Shown here: positions 8,797 through 17,125 of the stretch, piece by piece
Layout of the letters: each line of letters begins with the position of its first letter
Numbering within the stretch: the stretch's first letter is position 1
Source: an uncultured Bacteroidaceae bacterium
GTDB lineage: Bacteria > Bacteroidota > Bacteroidia > Bacteroidales > Bacteroidaceae
Reading direction: 5' to 3'
Assembly (NCBI GenBank): GCA_934394435.1
Contig: CAKRRN010000003.1
Span: 62,001-126,000 of the forward strand
Length of the DNA stretch: 64,000 nt
Position numbers and translations under genes: made by a program
Notes under the pieces: generated by a model
Databases searched by the model: none
What the model saw: the letters and a program-made list of their open reading frames with translations, nothing else
Told to the model about the DNA's origin: nothing

Positions 8797-11328
8797 ATGG
8801 ATAAGAATTTCCTGTCAGTCGTGTTGCTATGTGTGTCGACATTGCAAGTCAGTGCGCAAGTGAACGGCACAGAGACTGAAAAGGAACTGAAGCAGGACAA
8901 TGCTTCCTTTGTGTTTACCGAGTCGCAGTTGGGTGAGGATGAGGATATGACCCAGAACGTGATTATGATGAATTCCAATAGTAATGTCTACACCAGCAAT
9001 GTAGGCTACCTGTGGAGTCCTGCCCGATTTAAGTTTCGTGCTTACAATAGTCGCTACAGCGAGATTTACATGAATGGTGTGAATGTAAATAATGGCGAGA
9101 CAGGACAATTCAACTATTCCACAGTGGGTGGTATGAATGATGCTACGCGCAATATAGATACATCGTCTCCTTTCGAGTCAAATAGCTTCAGTATGTCAGG
9201 TCTGGGCGGTAGTAATAACTATAATTTCCGTGCCAGCAGTTATGCCGCAGGCAACAAGGTAACCCTTTCTGGAGCAAATCGTAACTATACGATGCGTGGG
9301 ATGTACACCTATGCAAGTGGACTGAGTCAGAAGGGATGGGCTTTTATGGGAACCGTGGGATATCGGTGGGCCAATATGAACACCAGCAACGTGGAAGGTA
9401 ATTTCTATAATAGTCTCTCTTATTTCCTAAGCCTACAGAAAGTATTCAATGACAAGCACTCGCTGAATCTTGCCACATGGGGCAATCCCACAGAACGTGC
9501 CCAACAGGGAGCCAGTACGGATGAGGCATATTGGCTGGCTGATAATCGTCAGTATAATCCATACTGGGGTTATCAGAATGGCAAGAAACGCAATAGCCGC
9601 GTGGTGAACAACTACGAACCAAGTGCCCTTCTTACCTGGGACTTCCAAATTAAGGACAACATGAAGTTGACCACCAGTGCATTCTTTAAATATGCAATGT
9701 ACAGTAGCACCAAGTTGAACTACAACGGACAGAACCCTGCTCCCGACTATTGGAAAAACTTCCCAAGCAACAATGTGGATGTATGGAATCAAGAGGATGG
9801 AGCGGACTGGAGTATGTGGCAAGAAAGCTATGACTATTGGACAGCCAGTAAGCGTAACAGACAAATCAACTGGGATCGGCTCTATTATACAAACCAGCAA
9901 CTCAATGCCACAGGAACAGATGCTGTGTATTGGGTAGAGGCCAAACACAATAATCATCTGGTGACCAATCTTGGAAGTACTTATGATTGGGATATTGATC
10001 ATACTACAAAGTTCCGTGCTGGCCTGCAACTGGCATCTAACAAGGGTATGCATTATACCACCATGGAGGACATGCTTGGGGCAAAGTATTTCCACAATTT
10101 GAATACATATGCCATTGGTGACTATCCTGTCACTGATTCGCGTGTACAGTATGACTTGAATAATCCTAACGGAGTCGTGCGTGAGGGCGATCGTATGCGT
10201 TACGATTATGACTTGTGGAATCAGAATGTACGTCTGTGGGCTGGTCTTACTAAGGATAAAGGTATCAGTCATAATTTCTTGACAGCAAAGATTGGCGGTA
10301 CTCAGATGTGGCGTGACGGTCATATGCGCAATGGCATGTGTGCAGACTATAGTTATGGCAAGAGTGGAAAGGGATACTTTCTCGATGGAGGTTTCAAGAT
10401 GGGCTCTACACTCAATCTTGGAAAAGGAAATGCTGTAAGCATGGGAGTTGGTTATGAGGCTCGTGCTCCTCAAGCCAGTGTGGCATTTGAAAGTCCAGAG
10501 ATGAATAATAACTATGTGGATGGACTTACCAATGAGAAGATAGCTTCTGCAGAGTTAAGTTATGCCTTTAACTGCAGTTGGTTGCAGGCTAATCTGACAG
10601 GCTATTTCACTCATAGCTATGATGGGACAGAATGGCAGAACTTCTACAATGACGATGAGAACTCTTTTACATACAATAGTTTCAGTGGTGTGGAGAAGAA
10701 CTACTATGGTGCGGAGCTTGGCTTGGATTTCAAGATAACCAGTTCTTTCGATATCAATGTAATAGGCACTTGGGCTGATGCTAAGTATGTGTCTAATACA
10801 GATGTGGTGTATATGATAAGCACCAGTGCAGACCGTAAGACAGATGTGTGTTACAATAAGGGGATGCGCGAGAGCGGTACACCATTGGCAGCTGCAAGCG
10901 TTGGCTTAAACTATCGTGTGAGCGGATGGTATCTGAGTCTGATTGGCAACTATTATGACCGTATTTACCTTTCCTATAGTCCAAACCGTCGCTATTATGG
11001 TAATATGGTTAATGCAGGACTTGTCCATAATGATGGTAGCGTCGACGTGCCGACACAAGCCAAAGGGGATGGCGGGTTTATGCTGGATGCCAGTATCGGA
11101 AAGCAGTTCCGTTTGGGACATAATCCGCTCAGCGTGAATTTGATGCTCACAAACATTCTTAATAATAGAGGCATAACGACAGGAGGATACGAGCAGAGCC
11201 GTAGTGACTATAGTGTAAATAGCATTACAGGAAACACATCACAGAGGACATATTCCTTCTCGAAGAATCCTAAGAAGTACTATGCTCAAGGCTTTAACTT
11301 CATGCTGAATCTCAATTACCGTTTCTAA
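8797..11328 (+). CDS. TonB-dependent receptor-like outer-membrane beta-barrel protein
   Basis: An 843-residue outer-membrane protein, taking the ATG at 8797 (an ATG nine bases upstream is also open). A signal peptide ends near VSAQ. A plug-like segment (about 30-140) contains IYMNGVNVNNGE and a Gly/Ser-rich GLGGSNNYNFRAS stretch. The remainder is a barrel of alternating aromatic strands ending in the typical GFNFMLNLNYRF. It lacks the N-terminal carboxypeptidase-like extension of SusC proteins, and no SusD follows. Instead two lipoproteins with DUF5689 and OB-like domains follow in the same direction, a pairing common in Bacteroidota. It probably imports a ligand captured by these lipoproteins; the divergent EEP nuclease suggests nucleic-acid products (inference). 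Confidence 0.85.
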   Translation: MDKNFLSVVLLCVSTLQVSAQVNGTETEKELKQDNASFVFTESQLGEDEDMTQNVIMMNSNSNVYTSNVGYLWSPARFKFRAYNSRYSEIYMNGVNVNNGETGQFNYSTVGGMNDATRNIDTSSPFESNSFSMSGLGGSNNYNFRASSYAAGNKVTLSGANRNYTMRGMYTYASGLSQKGWAFMGTVGYRWANMNTSNVEGNFYNSLSYFLSLQKVFNDKHSLNLATWGNPTERAQQGASTDEAYWLADNRQYNPYWGYQNGKKRNSRVVNNYEPSALLTWDFQIKDNMKLTTSAFFKYAMYSSTKLNYNGQNPAPDYWKNFPSNNVDVWNQEDGADWSMWQESYDYWTASKRNRQINWDRLYYTNQQLNATGTDAVYWVEAKHNNHLVTNLGSTYDWDIDHTTKFRAGLQLASNKGMHYTTMEDMLGAKYFHNLNTYAIGDYPVTDSRVQYDLNNPNGVVREGDRMRYDYDLWNQNVRLWAGLTKDKGISHNFLTAKIGGTQMWRDGHMRNGMCADYSYGKSGKGYFLDGGFKMGSTLNLGKGNAVSMGVGYEARAPQASVAFESPEMNNNYVDGLTNEKIASAELSYAFNCSWLQANLTGYFTHSYDGTEWQNFYNDDENSFTYNSFSGVEKNYYGAELGLDFKITSSFDINVIGTWADAKYVSNTDVVYMISTSADRKTDVCYNKGMRESGTPLAAASVGLNYRVSGWYLSLIGNYYDRIYLSYSPNRRYYGNMVNAGLVHNDGSVDVPTQAKGDGGFMLDASIGKQFRLGHNPLSVNLMLTNILNNRGITTGGYEQSRSDYSVNSITGNTSQRTYSFSKNPKKYYAQGFNFMLNLNYRF

Positions 11329-11380
11329 TCGGTATCTGTCTTATATTCATTATATATATTATTATATGGAATACCATTAT

Positions 11381-12238
11381 ATGAAAATCAAGAATATTTT
11401 CCTTGCAGCCTACATATTGGTTGGTGGTTTGCTTATGGCAGCCTGTATGGACGGAGATTGGGAAGCTCCTAAGTTTGATAATCCTCCATACGGGAATAAT
11501 GATATTGATACAACATCCGCAGGTTTGATAACTATTGCCGATCTCAAACGTATGTATCCTAAGTACGCACAGAATTACACGGTGACAGAGATGACCCAGG
11601 AGGGACGCTTGAAGTGTTATGTGACAGGTAATGATATTCAGGGAAACCTCTATAATAGTATTGCCGTGCAGGATGAGAATGGGGATGCACTCATCATTGC
11701 CATCAGTGAGAGTAGCCTTTTTGGATACTTGCCCGTTGGACAAGAGATGATTGTCGATACTAAGGGGCTCTATATAGGTGGCTATGGACAGCAACCTCAG
11801 ATAGGACAGCCTTATCAGAAAGACGCAGCCAGCGATAAGTATGTAAGCCGAATGTCTTCAGCATTATGGGCTTCGCATGTGCGCATCTTGCCTACCAAGA
11901 AGTCCAACATTGAGATTCCAAAGTATACAGCCGAGCAGCTACTGAGCTTGGATATTGCAAAAAACTGTGGCAAGCTGATGACCATTACGGGAGTGGAAAT
12001 AGAAGGGGCGGATGGCAAACTAACTTGGGCTAACGAAAAACAGTCAAGTAACAATTCTGTAACTCTTTATTTTAAAGGGGCGAGTCGCAATCTGGAGGTG
12101 TATACCAGTACGTACTGTGACTTTGCCAATGCAGTGGTGCCTCAAGGCAAACTTAACCTTACAGGTATCTGGAAACGCTACAATAACTACTGGGAACTTA
12201 TCCTGCGTAGCGAGGATGATATCGAGGTGGTGAAGTGA
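11381..12238 (+). CDS. DUF5689 domain lipoprotein (OB-fold-like)
   Basis: A 285-residue surface or periplasmic lipoprotein with the DUF5689 domain. The ATG at 11381 is chosen because it gives MKIKNIFL and a lipobox ending at Cys22 (LLMAAC); the upstream in-frame ATG adds five residues. Domain signatures are LITIADLKRMY, YVTGNDIQGNLYNSIAVQDENGDALIIAI and a C-terminal GIWKRYNNYWELILRSEDDIE. DUF5689 resembles a nucleic-acid-type OB fold and is often found beside TonB receptors or fused to EEP nucleases. It follows the receptor by 52 nt and precedes another OB-type lipoprotein by 50 nt, so the three genes look like one operon. The ligand is unknown. Confidence 0.85.
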   Translation: MKIKNIFLAAYILVGGLLMAACMDGDWEAPKFDNPPYGNNDIDTTSAGLITIADLKRMYPKYAQNYTVTEMTQEGRLKCYVTGNDIQGNLYNSIAVQDENGDALIIAISESSLFGYLPVGQEMIVDTKGLYIGGYGQQPQIGQPYQKDAASDKYVSRMSSALWASHVRILPTKKSNIEIPKYTAEQLLSLDIAKNCGKLMTITGVEIEGADGKLTWANEKQSSNNSVTLYFKGASRNLEVYTSTYCDFANAVVPQGKLNLTGIWKRYNNYWELILRSEDDIEVVK

Positions 12239-12288
12239 CAACCAGTGAGAGCGTAACTTTTCTTACAAAACAAATAAACCAAAAAACA

Positions 12289-13917
12289 ATGAAGAAGATT
12301 TTAAGACTTTTGACATGTGCACTGGCAGGTGCAATGTTCATGGTGGCGTGTGACGAAACGCCCGCTCCTTACAATCCTAATCCTGGTGGTGGTGACGAGC
12401 CTGGTACAGAAACCACAGAGATCACTTGCGCAAAGGCTGTTGAGTTGTGTGCAGCTCTGGCAGATGGAGCAAGCTCTACAGAGACCTATGCTATCACAGG
12501 TTACATCACTGATGTGTACGCAACCGTTAGCAATGGCCAACAGAGTTTCTGGATGTCAGATAACAATGACGGACAGAAGGTGGTACAGGCATATTGGGCT
12601 AATCTGCCAGAAGGAGTTGAGAAGTTTACTGCAGGTTCAAAGGTGAAAATTACAGGTAAATTGCTCAAGTATGTGAAGGATGGCAACGTGACCACAGAGA
12701 TTAAGAATGCTACTGTGGAGATTCTGGAGCAAGGCGGTGATCAGCCTGGCGTAGAGGCTACAGAGATCACTTGTGCAAAGGCTGTAGAGCTGTGTGCAGC
12801 TCTGGCAGATGGAGCAAGCTCCGCGGAGACCTATGCCATCACAGGTTATATCACTGATGTGTACGCAACTGTTAGTAAGGGTCAGCAGAGCTTCTGGATG
12901 TCTGATAACAACGATGGTCAGAAGGTGGTGCAGGCTTATTGGGCAAATCTCCCAGAGGGCGTGGAAGCATTCACCAAGGGTTCAAAGGTGAAGATTACTG
13001 GTAAGTTGCTCAAGTATGTGAAGGATGGCAACGTGACTACCGAGGTGAAGAATGCTACTGTGGAGATTCTGGAGCAAGGTGGCGGTGATACACCCGACCA
13101 GCCTCAAGGCGAAGCTAAGGGCTCGGGCACAGAGTCAGATCCCTTTAATGTGGCTGGTGCTATTGCCTATATCAATAAACTGGACGCAGACGTGACTTCT
13201 GATGTTGAGGTGTATGTAAAGGGTAAGGTTTCCGCAAATTCAACTACAGAGTCTACCATCTCATCATTCGGTAATATGACCTTTGATATGATTGATGAGG
13301 GCAATGCATCCGTAATCTTCAAGGCATTCCAAGTGTATGGTCCAGGCAAGCAGAAGTTTACTTCAGCAAGCCAGATCGCTGTTGGCGATGAGGTTGTAGT
13401 GTGTGGTAAAGTGGTAAATTACAAGGGCAACACTCCAGAGACAGTAGGCAAGGGGCAGTCCTATGTGGTTTCTATCAATGGCAAGACTGAACTGCCTGGC
13501 GGTGGTGAGACACCAGATACTCCAGAAGAGACTACTGAATTCTCCATTGACCTTCCTTGCACGATGGGTGCGAATGCCTATAATGATGGTAAGGCTACCA
13601 TCAATGGTGTGAAGGATGTCTTGACTGTGAAAATTGGTACATCAAAGAAACCTGGAAGTTTCACGGTGACCATGCCTGCTGGCAAGCATACATTCTATGC
13701 CGTTACTTGGAAGGGTGCGGGAACTGCCGATGTGACATTTAGCAATGGCGAGACCTTGGTGAAGACCGTAACCGTAAAGGAAAATGAGGGAGCTACAGGT
13801 AATGCTCCTTTCACTCTTACTGTGACAGATGCTGATAAGTATGAAATAGAGGTCGCAGAAGAAACCACGTTCACTGTGACATCAGACAAGCGTGTTATCT
13901 TCTTTGGCATCAAGTAA
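12289..13917 (+). CDS. Multidomain lipoprotein with tandem OB-fold (DUF6359-like) repeats
   Basis: A 542-residue lipoprotein: the ATG at 12289 gives a signal peptide and a lipobox ending at Cys21 (FMVAC). The upstream GTG at 12235 is rejected because it would bury the signal. Residues 43-149 and 158-264 are nearly identical copies of one domain (ITCAKAVELCAALADG, AITGYITDVYATVS, KVKITGKLLKYVKDGN), which has the pattern of DUF6359/OB-fold modules. A diverged third OB-like domain covers about 275-400 (DPFNVAGAIAYINKLD, VVVCGKVVNYKGN). The C-terminal 130 residues form a beta-sandwich-like domain. Linkers are Gly/Pro/Thr rich. It is probably a ligand-binding surface partner of the upstream receptor; nucleic-acid or glycan binding is guesswork. 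Confidence 0.8.
   Translation: MKKILRLLTCALAGAMFMVACDETPAPYNPNPGGGDEPGTETTEITCAKAVELCAALADGASSTETYAITGYITDVYATVSNGQQSFWMSDNNDGQKVVQAYWANLPEGVEKFTAGSKVKITGKLLKYVKDGNVTTEIKNATVEILEQGGDQPGVEATEITCAKAVELCAALADGASSAETYAITGYITDVYATVSKGQQSFWMSDNNDGQKVVQAYWANLPEGVEAFTKGSKVKITGKLLKYVKDGNVTTEVKNATVEILEQGGGDTPDQPQGEAKGSGTESDPFNVAGAIAYINKLDADVTSDVEVYVKGKVSANSTTESTISSFGNMTFDMIDEGNASVIFKAFQVYGPGKQKFTSASQIAVGDEVVVCGKVVNYKGNTPETVGKGQSYVVSINGKTELPGGGETPDTPEETTEFSIDLPCTMGANAYNDGKATINGVKDVLTVKIGTSKKPGSFTVTMPAGKHTFYAVTWKGAGTADVTFSNGETLVKTVTVKENEGATGNAPFTLTVTDADKYEIEVAEETTFTVTSDKRVIFFGIK
12415..13080 (+). repeat. 345-bp in-gene tandem duplication encoding the OB-like domain
   Basis: Two DNA copies, about 12415-12735 and 12760-13080, are offset by exactly 345 bp (115 codons). 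They remain very similar at the nucleotide level, with differences mostly at third positions, indicating a recent or gene-converted domain duplication. Confidence 0.85.
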
Positions 13918-13943
13918 GGCCATAAATAAAGAATAAGAAATTC

Positions 13944-13988
13944 AGAGAGACCGCAAGTCATAATCATTTGACTGGCGGTCTCTCTTTT
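13944..13988 (+). terminator. Rho-independent terminator of the receptor/lipoprotein operon
   Basis: An 11-bp perfect stem (AGAGAGACCGC / GCGGTCTCTCT, 13944-13954 with 13975-13985), with a further inner AGTCA/TGACT pairing, is followed by a T-run. Confidence 0.85.
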
Positions 13989-14046
13989 TTTGTATGTTTG
14001 CCAGAGGTATATCACAGGCATAGACAGGTGTGCTAACAGTATCGCC

Positions 14047-14150
14047 AGTACCACTTAGCTGGTACTGGAGTTTCACTTAGCTGGTACTCCAGTACCAGGT
14101 ATATAAAACTGCAGTACCACCTAGCTGGTACTGGATACGGTACTGGTTAA
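14047..14150. repeat. 22-bp-period palindromic array 1 (word AGTACC/GGTACT)
   Basis: Units begin at 14047, 14069, 14091, 14113 and 14135, exactly 22 bp apart. A typical unit is a 20-nt hyphenated palindrome, AGTACCAC-TTAG-CTGGTACT, plus a 2-nt linker (GG, CC, GC). Units 1, 2 and 4 are close copies; units 3 and 5 are degenerate. It lies between the operon terminator and the GH20 promoter, so it is outside genes. It shares period and design, not sequence, with the arrays near 47.7-48.2, 52.4 and 56.7-57.2 kb. Confidence 0.85.
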
Positions 14151-14283
14151 ACAGTTTTTGCAACCCATATTTCATCATGTTTGCTTCTGCGTTTTATGTT
14201 CGATAAGCGTTTTCTGTATCGCCATTTTAGTTGAATCAAAATTGAAATCCATGTGAAGTAATAACATCTAATTGGCTATATGC

Positions 14284-14314
14284 TTGTGTGTATGTAAAGA
14301 AAAGCGTACTTTTA
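14284..14314 (+). promoter_or_regulatory. Promoter candidate of the GH20 gene
   Basis: TTG at 14284-14286 and TACTTTTA at 14307-14314 (last base off the TAnnTTTG consensus) are 20 nt apart. The start codon is 30 nt downstream. The other sequence between 14150 and 14284 shows nothing recognisable. Confidence 0.45.
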
Positions 14315-14343
14315 TAGAGAAACAACAAACGGTAATATAAGTG

Positions 14344-16584
14344 ATGAGAAAAAGTCTGGCTATACCCTTTATGATTGTGTGCGCGTTTCCTATGTGTGCG
14401 CAGACAATAACAAACATGAACAATCTAAGTGCGGCAAAGAAATCAGTTGCTGTCAGTCTGAAGCTGACAGGTGCGTTGACCACGAAAGGTAATTCTGACT
14501 TCCGACAGATGAGAGATCTCTGTTGGCAACTTCGTGATGTAGATTTGAGCGAAGCATCCTGTTCCTCAATTCCGAAGAATGCTTTCCATTCGCGCCATCG
14601 CTTGCAGCATATTTTCTTTCCAGAGAATGTAGACACCATTGGGTCTCAAGCATTCTATGCTTGTGACAATTTGCAGGAATTAGTATTCCCAAGTTCACTT
14701 AAGGTGGTTCAGGAAGCTGCTTTTAATGGTTGCAAATCATTGAAGAGTATTTCCTTTAATGGAAGTCCTGAGTTGTGCGACTATTCCTTTGCAAATCTAT
14801 CAGACGTAACTTCCATTACGGTTCATTCTCGGATTCCTCCAAAAGCATCGGAAAATACATTTTATGGTATTGATTGTAACCGGTGTAAGCTTACCGTGCC
14901 CGAAGGAAGCGAAAAAGCATATCGTAAGGCAAAAGGGTGGAGCCGTTTTTTCTCTGATGTGAAGCACGTCAGGGAAGTGTGTAATCCGTTGTCTTGCTTG
15001 ATTCCCATTCCGCAGAACCTAAAAGTGAAGGAGGATGCGCGATTGTTGGAGGTGAATGGAATATGGCATGTAATGGCAGAAAACGGTTTGGATAACGAGT
15101 CTGAGCAGGCAGAGCGAATCCTTCAGGAGCGAATCTACAGGAGGTTGGGTATTTGTCATGATGGCATTGCTTCTCAGGATAAGATACGGAAGGATAGCTC
15201 TAAAGGTGCAAAAGTGAATAAGGAGACTCCATTGACCTTGACTTTGGAGATAGATAAAGAATTGACAGATGATGAGGCATATACTTTAGACGTGACCCCC
15301 AGAGGAGTGGTGATAAGAGGCAAAACCTCTGCCGGTGTGTTTTATGGTTTGATGACTTTTGATCAGTTGCTTCGTGGTAATGGTGTTAAAGAAGGGTGTG
15401 ATGCCATACCGCAACTGGCGATTGAAGATCAGCCTCGTACACATATGAGGGAATTGATGCTTGACCCTTGTCGTATTTTTATTCCTTATGACCAGCTAAA
15501 GGCTTTTATCCCCGAGATGGCTCGCTATAAACTTAATTCCATCCATCTTCATCTTGTGGATGACCAGGCATGGCGTATTGAGATTAAGAAATATCCTCGT
15601 CTTACTGCAGAGGCAAGTGGCCGATGGGGGATGGATGATATGCAGATGCCCATCAAGGGGTATTACACTCAAGAGCAGATGCGTGAATTGGTCAGTTATG
15701 CTGCGAAGTATCATATTCAGGTTATACCAGAGATAGAAATGCCTGGTCATGAGGTGGCTGCCATTAGCGTGTATCCACAACTTACATGCCATGCAAGACA
15801 GGTACCCGTGCGCACCACTTGTGGAGTGTCTGACGAATTATTATGCCCTGGTAGTGATTTTACCTATGAGTTCCTTGAGAATGTTTTTGGTGAACTTGCA
15901 AGTGTGTTTTCATCGCCCTACATTCATTTAGGCGGTGACGAGGCAGGAAACCCTGCGCTTGATTGCTGGACAACATGCCCTAAGTGTCAGCTATTAAAGA
16001 AGAAATTGGGTATTACCAGCACTGACCGTTCTGAGAATTGGAAGCTGCAGGGGTATCTGTTTGATTATGTGATAGGAATGCTACGTACCAAGTACCAGAA
16101 GGTACCTATGTTTTGGTATGAGACAGACTTTAAAGAGATTCAGCCTGGCTGTGTTACTTTTGCGTGGAGACTGGGTCTTACAAAAGAGGCATTGAAAGCC
16201 GCTCTTGCCAACAACGCACGTGTAATGCTGTGTCCGGGAGAGCATTGCTACTTTGATTATCCGATGGCCAAGGGAGACATGCCAGAGGTGAATTGGGGAA
16301 TGCCTGTCACATCGTTGAAGGATACCTATAGTATGGATCCTGCGTGGGGTATGGGTGATGAGTTCGAACAAAACAATCTTTTCGGTGTGGCAGGTACTCT
16401 GTGGAGCGAATGTATCAACACGCCAGAACGTATTTACTATCAAGCCTATCCGCGTTCCTTAGCCTTGGCTGAAGTGGGATGGAGTCAACAGAAGAACCGT
16501 TCGTGGGAAGACTTTCTTGTACGGCTGAAGCCTACATTAAATGACATGATGCGCAGGGGAATAACTTTTTCAAGGGAATACTGA
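14344..16584 (+). CDS. GH20 beta-N-acetylhexosaminidase with N-terminal BspA-like leucine-rich repeats
   Basis: A 746-residue exported enzyme that removes terminal beta-linked GlcNAc or GalNAc. The ATG at 14344 is preferred over the GTG just before it. A signal peptide (1-20) is followed by BspA-type leucine-rich repeats at about 60-200 (PKNAFHSRHRLQHIFFPENV, GSQAFYACDNLQELVFPSSL). A GH20b-like alpha/beta domain (about 215-355) leads into the catalytic barrel: MRELMLDPCRIF, HLHLVDDQAWRIEIKKYP, PEIEMPGHEVAA, and the catalytic Asp532-Glu533 pair in HLGGDEAG. An LRR module on the N-terminus is not the usual GH20 layout and may target the enzyme to host glycoproteins or the cell surface. It is probably monocistronic. 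Confidence 0.9.
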   Translation: MRKSLAIPFMIVCAFPMCAQTITNMNNLSAAKKSVAVSLKLTGALTTKGNSDFRQMRDLCWQLRDVDLSEASCSSIPKNAFHSRHRLQHIFFPENVDTIGSQAFYACDNLQELVFPSSLKVVQEAAFNGCKSLKSISFNGSPELCDYSFANLSDVTSITVHSRIPPKASENTFYGIDCNRCKLTVPEGSEKAYRKAKGWSRFFSDVKHVREVCNPLSCLIPIPQNLKVKEDARLLEVNGIWHVMAENGLDNESEQAERILQERIYRRLGICHDGIASQDKIRKDSSKGAKVNKETPLTLTLEIDKELTDDEAYTLDVTPRGVVIRGKTSAGVFYGLMTFDQLLRGNGVKEGCDAIPQLAIEDQPRTHMRELMLDPCRIFIPYDQLKAFIPEMARYKLNSIHLHLVDDQAWRIEIKKYPRLTAEASGRWGMDDMQMPIKGYYTQEQMRELVSYAAKYHIQVIPEIEMPGHEVAAISVYPQLTCHARQVPVRTTCGVSDELLCPGSDFTYEFLENVFGELASVFSSPYIHLGGDEAGNPALDCWTTCPKCQLLKKKLGITSTDRSENWKLQGYLFDYVIGMLRTKYQKVPMFWYETDFKEIQPGCVTFAWRLGLTKEALKAALANNARVMLCPGEHCYFDYPMAKGDMPEVNWGMPVTSLKDTYSMDPAWGMGDEFEQNNLFGVAGTLWSECINTPERIYYQAYPRSLALAEVGWSQQKNRSWEDFLVRLKPTLNDMMRRGITFSREY

Positions 16585-16659
16585 CTCTCAATTGGTTTGA
16601 TAATTAAAGTGGACTATGATAAAACTCGGTACGATTGAGAAAAAGATTTCTTGTGAATT

Positions 16660-16690
16660 TTTGCCAAATAAATAAAAGTGTGTACCTTTG
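16660..16690 (+). promoter_or_regulatory. Promoter of the L31 gene
   Basis: A textbook Bacteroidota promoter: -33 TTTG (16660-16663), a 19-nt spacer and -7 TACCTTTG (16683-16690). The start codon is about 85 nt downstream, leaving an mRNA leader that could carry regulation, though no structure was recognised. Confidence 0.8.
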
Positions 16691-16774
16691 CAGCGAAAAT
16701 TGAATATTAATCTGTCCCTTATCTATTTTTCTATAGTAAAGGAAAACTCGGGGACACAAAGCAAAAGTAAAAAG

Positions 16775-17026
16775 ATGAAAAAAGGATTGCATCCCGAAAA
16801 CTATCGTCCCGTTGTGTTTAAGGATATGAGCAACGGTGACATGTTCCTCAGCCGCTCAACCTGCAAGACCACTGATACAGTGGAGTTCGAGGGTGAGACT
16901 TATCCCGTAGTAAAGCTGGAAATTTCTAGTAGCTCACACCCCTTCTATACAGGTAAGAGCAAGTTGGTGGATACCGCTGGTCGCGTGGACAAGTTCATGA
17001 GCCGTTACGCTCGTTCAAAGAAGTAA
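16775..17026 (+). CDS. rpmE2: 50S ribosomal protein L31, type B
   Basis: An 83-residue ribosomal protein of the zinc-independent B type: MKKGLHPENYRPVVFKDMSN at the start, SRSTCKTTDTVEFEGETYPV and SSSSHPFYTGKSKLVDTAGR in the body, and a basic C-terminus. It lacks the CxxC zinc ribbon of type A L31. The ATG at 16775 is chosen; the in-frame extension upstream reaches back toward the promoter and is not coding. It has its own promoter and terminator. Confidence 0.95.
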   Translation: MKKGLHPENYRPVVFKDMSNGDMFLSRSTCKTTDTVEFEGETYPVVKLEISSSSHPFYTGKSKLVDTAGRVDKFMSRYARSKK

Positions 17027-17066
17027 TTGCTCCTGCGGGTTGTAAGCCTGTAGGTGAAGTAAATAT

Positions 17067-17105
17067 AAAGGTGCAGGTGCGCAAGTTGCGTGTCTGCACC
17101 TTTTT
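17067..17105 (+). terminator. Terminator of the L31 gene
   Basis: The inverted repeat AAAGGTGCAG / CTGCACCTTT with a 17-nt loop is followed by T residues, 40 nt after the stop codon. The next gene starts 21 nt further on. Confidence 0.75.
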
Positions 17106-17125
17106 GGGTTTTCTTACATATAACA

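Noticed and set aside
9433..10473. 346-codon minus-strand open frame
   Set aside because: Lies wholly inside the outer-membrane barrel gene on the other strand, with a Thr/Ile/His/Cys-rich composition typical of an antisense shadow.
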